From Gemmatimonadota bacterium (GTDB lineage Bacteria; Gemmatimonadota; Gemmatimonadetes; Gemmatimonadales; Gemmatimonadaceae): DNA of 8,042 nt. The stretch's first letter is position 1. Each line of letters opens with the position of its first letter. Below the pieces are notes generated by a model that had not been told where the DNA came from, did not search any database, and was given only the letters and a program-made list of their open reading frames with translations. The stretch lies in contig JAHFCS010000077.1 of the NCBI GenBank assembly GCA_023249395.1, positions 1 to 8,042 of the forward strand, written 5' to 3'. This document shows, in pieces, positions 1 through 6,419 of the stretch. The translations under genes were made by a program, and so were the position numbers.

Positions 1-365
1 GCGGCCGGATCGATCAGGTGATCGGGCCCGCAATCGACCGGAACGGGTATGCCGCCGACATGAGCAACAGACGCTGGAGAAGCGACCATCGTGTGTGACG
101 GGAAGATGACCTCGTCGCCCTGGTCGAGTCCGGCAGCCCTGAGAGCGATTATCAGGCCATCGGTCGCATTGCCCACCCCAAAGGCATAGCCGACGCCCAG
201 AAACTCGGCGAGGGCCTCTTCGAACTCCGCCAGGTCGCGTTGCTGGATGAACGCTCCGCGACGAATGACGTCGCGGATGATCTCGACAAACTCGTCCTCG
301 CGGGCGGCAAAGGCCCCGCGATAGTTGAAGAAGGGAATCGCTGTTCGTTCAATCGTGGGATTCAC
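1..365 (-). CDS. DegT/DnrJ/EryC1/StrS-family sugar aminotransferase (3' end outside window)
   Basis: This gene probably encodes a PLP-dependent aminotransferase that converts a nucleotide-linked keto-sugar to an amino sugar in the cytoplasm, as DesV, QdtB, FdtB and WecE do. About 121 N-terminal residues are visible. They show the family start (IPFFNYRG), then GAFIQQRDLAEFEEAL, the cofactor-region motif GVGNATDGL (usual form GNGTDAL), GDEVIFPSHTMVAS and PVPVDC. The PLP-binding Lys lies in the missing part. I chose the GTG start at 365 because an AAGAG stretch sits 7 nt upstream and it puts IPFF near the N terminus. An in-frame ATG at 395, 5 nt after the methyltransferase stop, would add 10 residues and cannot be excluded. 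It is the last visible gene of the minus-strand block that begins at 2991. The family is clear, but the substrate cannot be read from this fragment. Confidence 0.9.
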   Translation of the reverse strand, partial: MNPTIERTAIPFFNYRGAFAAREDEFVEIIRDVIRRGAFIQQRDLAEFEEALAEFLGVGYAFGVGNATDGLIIALRAAGLDQGDEVIFPSHTMVASPASVAHVGGIPVPVDCGPDHLIDPA

Positions 366-400
366 AGTTGATCTCTTCGAAGGCGACGAAGGCATTGGGG

Positions 401-1135
401 TTACTCGATCACCGCGTAAGCAATGTAAGGGTCCCACTCCAGACGCCTCAACCTCAGGCCTGTCAACAGATCATTCTCCAGAGCGGCGAGGGTTTCCCCG
501 GGCCAGATGGGATTGTCCAGCTCATCGAACGCGACTATCGCGCCCTTCGGCATCCTGGGGAGAAATGCGGACAGGGCAGCGCGCGTCGGCTCATATAGAT
601 CGCAGTCGATGAACAGCAGGCTTACGATAACATGCGGATGGGACTCGATGAAAGCGGGCGCGGACTTCCTCAGATCGCCCGCAATCAGCTCGACCTTGGG
701 CAAATGTCCGAGGAACCGGTCGCGGTCGTACTCCTCGATGAGCTGCAGCAGCTCGGCGTGCGACGAAGCGCTCAGCTCACCCACCGCCGGCGCGGCGAAG
801 TCACTTCGATCCTTGTCGCCGACAGTCGGGAATCCCTGAAACGTGTCGAAGCCGTAGATCCGCCGGGTGAGATTCTCCGGCTCGAGCATCGCGCTGAGCT
901 TCGCCCACGTCATGACCCCGAAGCCTCGGAACACTCCACATTCGACGACCGATCCCTTCACCGGAAGCACGAGCTTGAACAGCTCGTACATCGCGAGAAA
1001 TCGCTTGAGATGCTGGCGGCGAACGTACTTCGGAAAGTTCTGAAGCTTTATCTCCACAGAGTCCGAGCACTCGGTAAAGATGCGCTCGATGTTCTTTCCG
1101 ACCTCGACCTCGGCGGGCGTGCGGAGGTCCTTCAA
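401..1135 (-). CDS. TylF/MycF-like SAM-dependent O-methyltransferase
   Basis: This 244-residue protein fits the TylF (macrocin O-methyltransferase) family, class I Rossmann methyltransferases that methylate sugar hydroxyls with S-adenosylmethionine and usually need Mg2+. The visible motifs are the SAM-binding loop VVECGVFRG (63-71), YGFDTFQGFP (94-103), IDCDLYEPT (176-184) and FDELDNPIWPGET (203-215). The acidic residues in the last two match the usual metal and catalytic sites. The length is normal for the family. The start is TTG at 1135; the sugar transferase stop overlaps it as TTGA, and no other start lies near the N terminus. In this locus it probably methylates a sugar of the repeat unit or its nucleotide precursor. 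The family call is firm; the acceptor is inferred. Confidence 0.9.
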   Translation of the reverse strand: MKDLRTPAEVEVGKNIERIFTECSDSVEIKLQNFPKYVRRQHLKRFLAMYELFKLVLPVKGSVVECGVFRGFGVMTWAKLSAMLEPENLTRRIYGFDTFQGFPTVGDKDRSDFAAPAVGELSASSHAELLQLIEEYDRDRFLGHLPKVELIAGDLRKSAPAFIESHPHVIVSLLFIDCDLYEPTRAALSAFLPRMPKGAIVAFDELDNPIWPGETLAALENDLLTGLRLRRLEWDPYIAYAVIE

Positions 1136-1830
1136 TTCCAGAAGGGTTTGAACACGGCGCCGAGTGTCCGGGCTATGATCGACATGTCGGCCGCGAACGA
1201 GCGCGAGCGAACGTACTCGAGACTAAGACGCATCTTCTCCGGATGGATTTCTTCCATGTAGTCCCTGTCGGGGTTTGTGCTGCCCTTCAGAATCTCGCCT
1301 TCGTTCGCGAACCTGAGCGAGGCGTAATCGGTTATCCCCGGTCTCACGCTTAGGACGATCCGTTCCTCGGGAGTGTAAAGGTCGACCGCCCATTGCACCT
1401 GCGGCCGCGGGCCGACGAAGCTCATGTCTCCAACCAGGACGTTCCAGAGCTGGGGAAACTCGTCGAGCTTCCTTCTCCTCAGCATCCGGCCAACCTTCGT
1501 GATTCGCGGGTCGTCCTCGGGCGTCGTCGAGCCCCCTCTTGCTTCTGCGTTCGAGACCATCGTGCGGAACTTTAGGATGTTGAACGACTCACCATTGATG
1601 CCGACTCGCTGCCCCTTGTATAGAATGGGCCCTCGGGAGTCGAGCTTGATGACGGCCGCAATCAGCCCCAGCAACGGTGACAAAGCTACGACCCCGAGTC
1701 CGGCGAAAAAAAGGTCGAAGGCGCGCTTGGCCATCGCGTAGGGAAGATCCGGGGCAGGAGCCCCCTTCAACACCATCGTTCCGCTTTTCATTCGATGCGA
1801 TTGTCCCGGCAACTTGTTATCGGCGTACAA
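1132..1830 (-). CDS. Bacterial sugar transferase (undecaprenyl-phosphate phosphoglycosyl transferase)
   Basis: This enzyme would start repeat-unit synthesis by moving a sugar-1-phosphate from a UDP-sugar to undecaprenyl phosphate at the inner face of the membrane. It is a short monotopic type (232 residues) and lacks the extra N-terminal membrane domain of WbaP and WcaJ. Visible are KRAFD (35-39), one hydrophobic segment at about 38-62 that is probably the re-entrant helix, GQRVG (73-77), FNILKFRTM (83-91), the catalytic Asp-Glu pair in KLDEFPQLWNVL (D123, E124), GDMSFVGPRP (133-142) and PGITDYASLRF. The start is TTG at 1830, decided by a perfect AGGAGG 4 nt upstream. The ATG at 1791 has no such site and would cost 13 residues. 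The gene end overlaps the methyltransferase start. The family is certain; which sugar it transfers is unknown. Confidence 0.95.
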   Translation of the reverse strand: MYADNKLPGQSHRMKSGTMVLKGAPAPDLPYAMAKRAFDLFFAGLGVVALSPLLGLIAAVIKLDSRGPILYKGQRVGINGESFNILKFRTMVSNAEARGGSTTPEDDPRITKVGRMLRRRKLDEFPQLWNVLVGDMSFVGPRPQVQWAVDLYTPEERIVLSVRPGITDYASLRFANEGEILKGSTNPDRDYMEEIHPEKMRLSLEYVRSRSFAADMSIIARTLGAVFKPFWN

Positions 1831-1834
1831 TTTA

Positions 1835-1840
1835 CCTCCT
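1835..1840 (-). promoter_or_regulatory. Consensus Shine-Dalgarno for the sugar transferase
   Basis: The minus strand reads AAAGGAGGTAAATTG, a full anti-16S match with only TAAA between AGGAGG and the TTG codon at 1830. It decides the start of the sugar transferase. It is the strongest ribosome binding site I see in the window, and it may offset the weak TTG codon. Confidence 0.8.
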
Positions 1841-1844
1841 TTCG

Positions 1845-1874
1845 GCTGCCGATTGCCAACAATCAGGGCCAGCG
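1845..1874 (-). other. Intercistronic hairpin before the sugar transferase ribosome binding site
   Basis: In the 48-nt gap between the ExoA-like gene and the sugar transferase, the minus-strand RNA can form CTGAUUG-UUGG-CAAUCGG, a 7-bp stem with one G-U pair and a 4-nt loop (plus-strand 1849-1866). A further GCTG/CAGC pairing extends it, with a 3-nt bulge (GCC). It ends only a few bases before AAAGGAGG. There is no run of T after it, so it is not a typical intrinsic terminator. It could be an RNA-processing or stability element, or chance pairing. Confidence 0.35.
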
Positions 1875-1878
1875 ACCG

Positions 1879-2991
1879 CTACGGCGTACGCGCGCGACCT
1901 GCTGCGCTCGCCGCTTCATCGAGCGATCCTTGCGGAGGAGGCCATGCCCGGAATCGTCCCGCGCCGGGCCATGGCTCGTGTTTCTTCTGTACCGGTGCGA
2001 TTCCGATCGCGAGACGCGCCAGTCCCGTGAGCAAGCCAAGGCCGTGGAGGAAGTGATAGGCAAAGAAAGCCGGCGGCGCCGCCAGTGCATGCAGCGGCCG
2101 GCCGTAGCGCACCGCCTGCTGCACCCCTGCGATGAATGCGAGGAAGAAGTAGATGATCATCACGGCCGCAAAAAGGTTGCGAACCGTTGGGAACATCGGC
2201 GAAAGGATCAGCCCACCCATCACGCCGGCCGCAAAGACGCCCGTGATGGCGTGGCGCGCCGCGAACGCGTAAGGCGCCAGGTACCACATGTACGCGTTGT
2301 ATGGCGCCTCATTGACAACCTGCTTTCTAATGAAGCTCGCCATGTCCGGCTGCGGGTAATACTGAATGCGAATCTGCGGATTGCGCCAAACAGTTCCGCC
2401 TGCTGCGACGATTCGCCGGTTCATCTCGTAATCCTGAGCCCGTATCAACCGCTCGTCGAAAAGTCCGACGCGGTGGAAAATTTCCGTGCGGAAACAGCCA
2501 TACGGCACCGTGTCGGCAGGCCCCTCGCTGGCGTCGGTTCTGAATCCTGAATTACCGACGCCGAACCGATGCGTGATGATCGCCTGCACGAGCGCGGCCT
2601 GGTATCCATCTCCACGGCGAAGTGTTGCCACGACCCCGCCGGTATTGTCGGCGCCGGTTCGGCGCGCAGTTTCGAGCGTTCGCGAGAGGTAGTCCGCAGG
2701 GTACACGGAGTGAGCGTCGAGCCGCACGAGATATGTTCCGAGCGCCGCAGATATTCCGAGATTGAGTGCCGTCGACTGAATGCGGGCGGGGTTGTCGATG
2801 AGCCGTATCCGCTCGTCTCGCTGGGCCATGCCGCCGACGATTGCGCGTGTGCCGTCGGTAGACATTCCGTCTATGACGAGGATCTCGATCGCGGTGTCGG
2901 GAGGCAGATCGAAGCCTGTCACGGATTCTAGGCACGCCTGGATGAAATCGCGTTCCTGAAAACAGGGGATGACGATCGTGATGGGGGTCAT
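1879..2991 (-). CDS. Family 2 glycosyltransferase, ExoA-like, with C-terminal membrane segments
   Basis: This 370-residue protein resembles ExoA of succinoglycan synthesis, a membrane-bound inverting GT2 that adds a sugar to a lipid-linked intermediate. It opens with the GT-A fold pattern ITIVIPCFQERDFIQACLESV. It then has the nucleotide-binding DGMSTDGT (41-48), the DAH variant of the DXD metal motif (92-94), PYGCFRTEIF (163-172) and an acidic catalytic region AQDYEMNRRI (185-194). Hydrophobic stretches at about 245-265, 270-292 and 303-335 look like membrane helices, followed by a basic, Pro/Ala-rich tail. The start is ATG at 2991; an in-frame stop lies five codons upstream, so no longer start is possible. 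No strong ribosome binding site is seen. It heads the second minus-strand block, 48 nt before the sugar transferase. Donor and acceptor are unknown. Confidence 0.92.
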   Translation of the reverse strand: MTPITIVIPCFQERDFIQACLESVTGFDLPPDTAIEILVIDGMSTDGTRAIVGGMAQRDERIRLIDNPARIQSTALNLGISAALGTYLVRLDAHSVYPADYLSRTLETARRTGADNTGGVVATLRRGDGYQAALVQAIITHRFGVGNSGFRTDASEGPADTVPYGCFRTEIFHRVGLFDERLIRAQDYEMNRRIVAAGGTVWRNPQIRIQYYPQPDMASFIRKQVVNEAPYNAYMWYLAPYAFAARHAITGVFAAGVMGGLILSPMFPTVRNLFAAVMIIYFFLAFIAGVQQAVRYGRPLHALAAPPAFFAYHFLHGLGLLTGLARLAIGIAPVQKKHEPWPGAGRFRAWPPPQGSLDEAASAAGRARTP

Positions 2992-3075
2992 TCGTGACGT
3001 AGGCTACCCGCACTCTGCTGGTGATGCAATGGTCAGTGCGCGCTTGTGCGCCTGTTGGTTGTTGAGGACATTACC
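2992..3075. promoter_or_regulatory. Divergent intergenic region between two glycosyltransferase genes
   Basis: These 84 bases separate two diverging genes, so promoters for both the plus-strand GT2 and the second minus-strand block could lie here. On the minus strand a poor sigma70-like pair, TTGCAT (3029-3024) and TAGCCT (3006-3001), has a 17-nt gap, but each box matches only 3 of 6 consensus bases. On the plus strand only GAGG (3064-3067), 8 nt before the GTG at 3076, stands out, as a ribosome binding site. The promoter role is inferred from gene orientation, not from clear motifs. Confidence 0.3.
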
Positions 3076-4089
3076 GTGCCAATGAGCGCCACCGCCTCCA
3101 CTCGAGAAACCGGGCCTCGGACGCTCGAACAAACCGCGGATATCGATTTCTCCGTCGTCAGCGGATCTCGCGAGCAGCTTCTCTTCGAGTGTATCGCGTC
3201 TCTCTACGACGTAATGCGTGACTCGCGCTACACGTGGCGAGTTACCGCCATTTGCAATACGCCCGGGACGGGCCTCGCTCAACGACTGGTTGAGCGTTTT
3301 CCAGCGGTGCTCACGGTGGAGAATGACGAGCCCCGCGGGTTCGCGGCAAATCACAACACGGTGCTGTCGTCATCGGATGCGCGGTACGTCTGGCTTCTCA
3401 ACGACGACATCGTGATGCTTCCCGACTCGGTCGACAAGGTGATCAGGTTTATGGACATGCGGGAGAATGCTAGGGTTGCGGTGGTCAGTCCACGGCTGCT
3501 CAACACCGACGGCTCGCTCCAGCCGTCTACGTACAGCTTCCCGTCGATGCCCCAGATCATGCTCGCGTACTCAGGTCTGCGGGAAAACGCGATTACCGAT
3601 CGCGTGCTGCGACTCGCGGCGCCGATACTCCGGTCGCGCAAGGGATCATCGCGCTTCTGGGAGCACGACGCCACAATCGACGTCGATACCTTGCGCGGAG
3701 CGTGTGTCGCTGTGCGAATGGAAGCCGTGCGCGATGTGGGAACGATGGTGGAGGTCGCGCTCGTGGGCGCAGAGGAGACGGAATGGCACCACCGCTTTCA
3801 GGCCCGCCGCTGGAGGGTCGTATTCTTCGCAGAGGCGAGCGTAATCCATCACGGCAGCCAGACAGTCTCGGACGGATCACGAAATCTCTATCCCGAGTAT
3901 CTCAAGGGGGCGCTCCACTTTTTCAGAGCGCGGCGGCCGGCGGCTCTGTTCAGTGTGTACTGCGTGGCGCTGCTCGCTATGTATCAAACGCAAATGGCGC
4001 TCGCCCGGCTTCGCCGGGATCCAGCGGCGTTCGATCTGGCTCGGCGCTATGCCGCGGTGACAAGCGAAGCAATGCGGGTGACCCGCTAG
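3076..4089 (+). CDS. Divergent family 2 glycosyltransferase, rhamnosyltransferase (WbbL)-like
   Basis: A 337-residue GT2 is the only plus-strand gene of the window. Taking residue 1 as GTG 3076, it shows the donor-site region DEPRGFAANHNTVL (84-97), the DXD motif in VWLLNDDIVML (105-115), LRGACVAVRMEAV (207-219), the acidic GAEETEWHHRF (231-241) and VIHHGSQT (256-263). These are typical of dTDP-rhamnosyl transferases like WbbL, and rmlB/rmlD nearby fit that donor. The first half of the nucleotide-binding site is unusual: where the family has about VDNxSxDGT, this protein reads ICNTPGTG, and the start of the fold (DFSVVSGSRE) is shortened. The GTG at 3076 has GAGG 8 nt upstream. Other in-frame starts are ATG 3082 and GTG 3046, the latter with no clear ribosome site. 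The last codons overlap the end of the oppositely oriented wzz gene. Donor specificity is inferred. Confidence 0.85.
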   Translation: MPMSATASTRETGPRTLEQTADIDFSVVSGSREQLLFECIASLYDVMRDSRYTWRVTAICNTPGTGLAQRLVERFPAVLTVENDEPRGFAANHNTVLSSSDARYVWLLNDDIVMLPDSVDKVIRFMDMRENARVAVVSPRLLNTDGSLQPSTYSFPSMPQIMLAYSGLRENAITDRVLRLAAPILRSRKGSSRFWEHDATIDVDTLRGACVAVRMEAVRDVGTMVEVALVGAEETEWHHRFQARRWRVVFFAEASVIHHGSQTVSDGSRNLYPEYLKGALHFFRARRPAALFSVYCVALLAMYQTQMALARLRRDPAAFDLARRYAAVTSEAMRVTR

Positions 4090-5111
4090 ACCACTCTTCG
4101 CCGTCCGAGGTGGGGAAGCTTCGAGACTGCATTCCTGAACCGCGCGCTCTCGGGGTCCGAGCGCTCGAGCCGCTTCTTCGTCAAGTCCGCCAGCAACACC
4201 GCGATGCAGAGGAACACGAAGCTCACTGCAGCGGTGATGGCCATCTTCTGGATCACCTTCTTGCGCACTTTCGGCAGTACCGCCGGGAGAGGGTCCTGGA
4301 TCACCACCGTCGGAGTTGCTTCCAGCTCGCGGGCGTAAGCTGCCTCGCGATCCGTGGCGGCCTGCGTATAGATCTGCTCGGCGAATCGGATCTCGCGGTT
4401 GAGACGGTCGCGCTCGAGCCCCGCCACCGAGTAAGACGGTGTGGCGCGATTCTGATCGTTGAACTGACGCAGCCGCTCCTCAGCACTGGCCAGCGTCGAG
4501 GCCGCGTTGTCAACGCGGGCTTCCTGCGCGATGCGAAGCTGCTGAGCCTGCGCCTTGGACGTCCGAACGAAGATCTGACTGGCGCTGTCCACCACACGTG
4601 ATGCGATGATTCTCGCAAGCGCCGGATCGGGGTGCTGAATCGCAACGTCGATTGTCCCGGTCTCCTTGCTGGTCGACGTGGTCAGCAGGTTTTCCAGGTG
4701 CCGCGCCACCTCTTCCGCATCGTTGCGGCCGTACTTCTCGCCCAGTACACGGTCGATGACCCGCTCGCTGCCGCCCGGCTTGATCGTCGACATTCCGACG
4801 CCGGCGAGCACCGCCCGCGAGTTGATCAGCTCGACCATTCGCGCAGGAGTGAGCTGATATCCCGTCTGCAGAGACGCTCCGGCGAGAGCGGCAATACCGC
4901 CCAAGGCCGATGATGCGCGGCTGTTGACTACCGGCGTGAGTGAAAGCTGCGCCTTGTATTTTCGGGGCACGATGAACGCAACCACCCCTACCGCAAGCGT
5001 GAGCAGTGTCACTCCAAGCAGAATCTGACGCCGCTTCTCGATGAGCGGGGTCAGGAGCGTGAGTGCGTCGACGCCCTCTTCGATGTAGCTCTCTCCAATC
5101 TTTGCCGACAA
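4086..5111 (-). CDS. wzz: Wzz-like chain-length determinant (polysaccharide co-polymerase)
   Basis: This 341-residue inner-membrane protein controls how many repeat units the polymerase joins. It has the Wzz layout: a short cytoplasmic N terminus, a membrane helix at about 29-48, a periplasmic domain with helical, Gln/Glu/Arg-rich coiled-coil-like sequence at about 180-265, a Pro-rich stretch VIQDPLPAVLP (270-280) before the second helix at about 289-308, and a basic cytoplasmic tail. No Walker motifs or Tyr-rich tail follow, so it lacks the fused tyrosine kinase of Wzc-type proteins. The start is TTG at 5111: TGAGGG, overlapping the polymerase stop, sits 6 nt upstream and no ATG is near. It lies 9 nt after the polymerase gene, its expected partner. 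The gene stop is TAG on the minus strand and shares CTAG with the oncoming plus-strand gene. O-antigen versus exopolysaccharide role is not resolved. Confidence 0.88.
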   Translation of the reverse strand: MSAKIGESYIEEGVDALTLLTPLIEKRRQILLGVTLLTLAVGVVAFIVPRKYKAQLSLTPVVNSRASSALGGIAALAGASLQTGYQLTPARMVELINSRAVLAGVGMSTIKPGGSERVIDRVLGEKYGRNDAEEVARHLENLLTTSTSKETGTIDVAIQHPDPALARIIASRVVDSASQIFVRTSKAQAQQLRIAQEARVDNAASTLASAEERLRQFNDQNRATPSYSVAGLERDRLNREIRFAEQIYTQAATDREAAYARELEATPTVVIQDPLPAVLPKVRKKVIQKMAITAAVSFVFLCIAVLLADLTKKRLERSDPESARFRNAVSKLPHLGRRRVV

Positions 5112-5120
5112 TGCGTTCCC

Positions 5121-6419
5121 TCAGGCGGTCCGCAGCGGGCGTGTCCCGCGCCAGATCCGAATAAACATCATGATGAGCCCTATCGCCACAACTGTAGCGG
5201 TCAGGCTGTTGTATATCCAGAACCAGGTGATCGGCGTCCAGAAGATCGTGACGTACGCGATTATCAACAGGGGAAGCGCGCTCAACTTCCCCGCAGCTAC
5301 CATGCGGAAGCCGGCGCCGCCGACCATCCCGACGATCGCGAGTATTGCCAGCGCACCCGGCATCGTGAAGTCCTGGATGAGCGGACGGAATGCCGTGTAG
5401 ATGTTGCTTGTCTCGCCCGCCACCACGAGGTCCATGAGATTCTCGAACAGGCCGGGGATGCGCTTGCCGAAACCGAGCATCTCGAGCGGACCCGAGAAGG
5501 TCACCTTGCCGAGAGTGGGCGAGAATGGCTGAGCCCAGTAGTCGCTGAGCCATCGAGACAGAACCGCCATGTGCCCGAAGGCGGCGTTGACCATCTTCGC
5601 GAACACGACATTGGACAGCCTGACGTCGGTCGTCGCGAGCCGCGCGAGCCCGACGCCGAAGAAGAAAATCGTGATAACCGCGCCGACGCCAAGAGCAACG
5701 AGCAGATGGGCTCGCGTGAACACCCCGAGCTTGCCCTGCCTCAGCCGCGCCGCGAAATAGCTGGACAGCCAAAGTATCATCCCGAAAAGCATCGCTGCCT
5801 TGGTGGTCTGCAGAATGGTGACCGCGACGGCGGGCAGGAAGGAAAACAGGCCAAGGATCTTCCACTTCCATTCGCGTCGCAGAACGAACAACACACCTCC
5901 TACAGCGGGCGCGAGGTAGACGAATGGAAGAAGGGCCTGGCTCAGCGCCGGAGGAGGTGCGGCCCCCGTCTCGGCGTATCGCGCGATGTACAGCTGGTTC
6001 GAGACGACGACGAGTTTCTCGACGTCGAAAACATCGGACAGCGGAATGCCCGAGGCGGAGACGAAGGTCACGCTCGAGGCGAGTCCGAGCACCACCGATG
6101 CGAAACAGACAATCCCGAACACGGTGAGCTCGCGATCTGTTGACTGAGGTGGCTCGGCTATGCGCCTCGTCTTGAATCCCCAGTTCCCGATGAGCGCGCC
6201 GATGCTGACCGCAATGCTTGCGACGATGAGCCACGCCATTGCATTTGCGCCAACCGGGTCCTCCGGCGCAAACAGCAGCGGTGCAATGCCGGCGAAGCAC
6301 CACCAGAGCGCGAAGAAAGCCGTCGGCTGGAGCCAGGTTCCGGAAAGGATCCGCATCGCCGCCGCCCAGGCGATGAGCACGATCGAGCAGGCGAGCGCAG
6401 CCGAGGTCGCAGGGGTCAT
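5121..6419 (-). CDS. wzy: Wzy-like oligosaccharide repeat unit polymerase
   Basis: This polytopic inner-membrane protein of 432 residues would polymerise lipid-linked repeat units on the periplasmic side. It has roughly ten hydrophobic segments, for example at about 8-24, 32-50, 60-78, 98-118, 163-181, 187-220, 237-258, 354-376, 380-399 and 401-420. A polar stretch between about 259 and 350 is likely the large periplasmic loop. The motif SNIYTAFRPLIQDFTMPGAL (338-357) resembles the conserved N-Y-T-R...DF..G region of this polymerase family. I start it at ATG 6419, whose ATGA overlaps the rmlB stop. An in-frame ATG at 6506 would force about 90 nt of overlap with rmlB and adds a charged, non-membrane tail. 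Wzy proteins vary widely in sequence, so the call rests on topology, this motif and the adjacent wzz; a ligase is less likely. Confidence 0.85.
   Translation of the reverse strand: MTPATSAALACSIVLIAWAAAMRILSGTWLQPTAFFALWWCFAGIAPLLFAPEDPVGANAMAWLIVASIAVSIGALIGNWGFKTRRIAEPPQSTDRELTVFGIVCFASVVLGLASSVTFVSASGIPLSDVFDVEKLVVVSNQLYIARYAETGAAPPPALSQALLPFVYLAPAVGGVLFVLRREWKWKILGLFSFLPAVAVTILQTTKAAMLFGMILWLSSYFAARLRQGKLGVFTRAHLLVALGVGAVITIFFFGVGLARLATTDVRLSNVVFAKMVNAAFGHMAVLSRWLSDYWAQPFSPTLGKVTFSGPLEMLGFGKRIPGLFENLMDLVVAGETSNIYTAFRPLIQDFTMPGALAILAIVGMVGGAGFRMVAAGKLSALPLLIIAYVTIFWTPITWFWIYNSLTATVVAIGLIMMFIRIWRGTRPLRTA

Noticed and set aside
1789..1791. ATG at 1791 as the sugar transferase start
   Set aside because: It has no ribosome binding site at useful spacing, while the TTG at 1830 follows a perfect AGGAGG.
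1795..2550. 251-codon plus-strand open frame opposite the ExoA-like gene
   Set aside because: It is antisense to a gene with clear GT2 motifs and its translation is Arg-rich and featureless.
3001..3029. Sigma70-like promoter (TTGCAT, 17 nt, TAGCCT) on the minus strand
   Set aside because: Each box matches only 3 of 6 consensus bases, which is expected by chance; kept only as a weak note in the intergenic entry.
3034..3060. GCGC-rich inverted sequence near the start of the plus-strand GT2
   Set aside because: The arms are short and self-complementary in several registers, giving no stable or specific hairpin.
3702..4601. 299-codon plus-strand open frame across the GT2 end and wzz
   Set aside because: It overlaps real genes on both strands, has low-complexity Arg/Gly-rich sequence and shows no family motif.
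4510..6303. 597-codon open frame on the minus strand overlapping wzy and wzz
   Set aside because: It lies in another frame of two well-supported membrane proteins and its product is rich in Arg, His and Cys with no recognisable motif, as expected for a shadow frame in GC-rich DNA.
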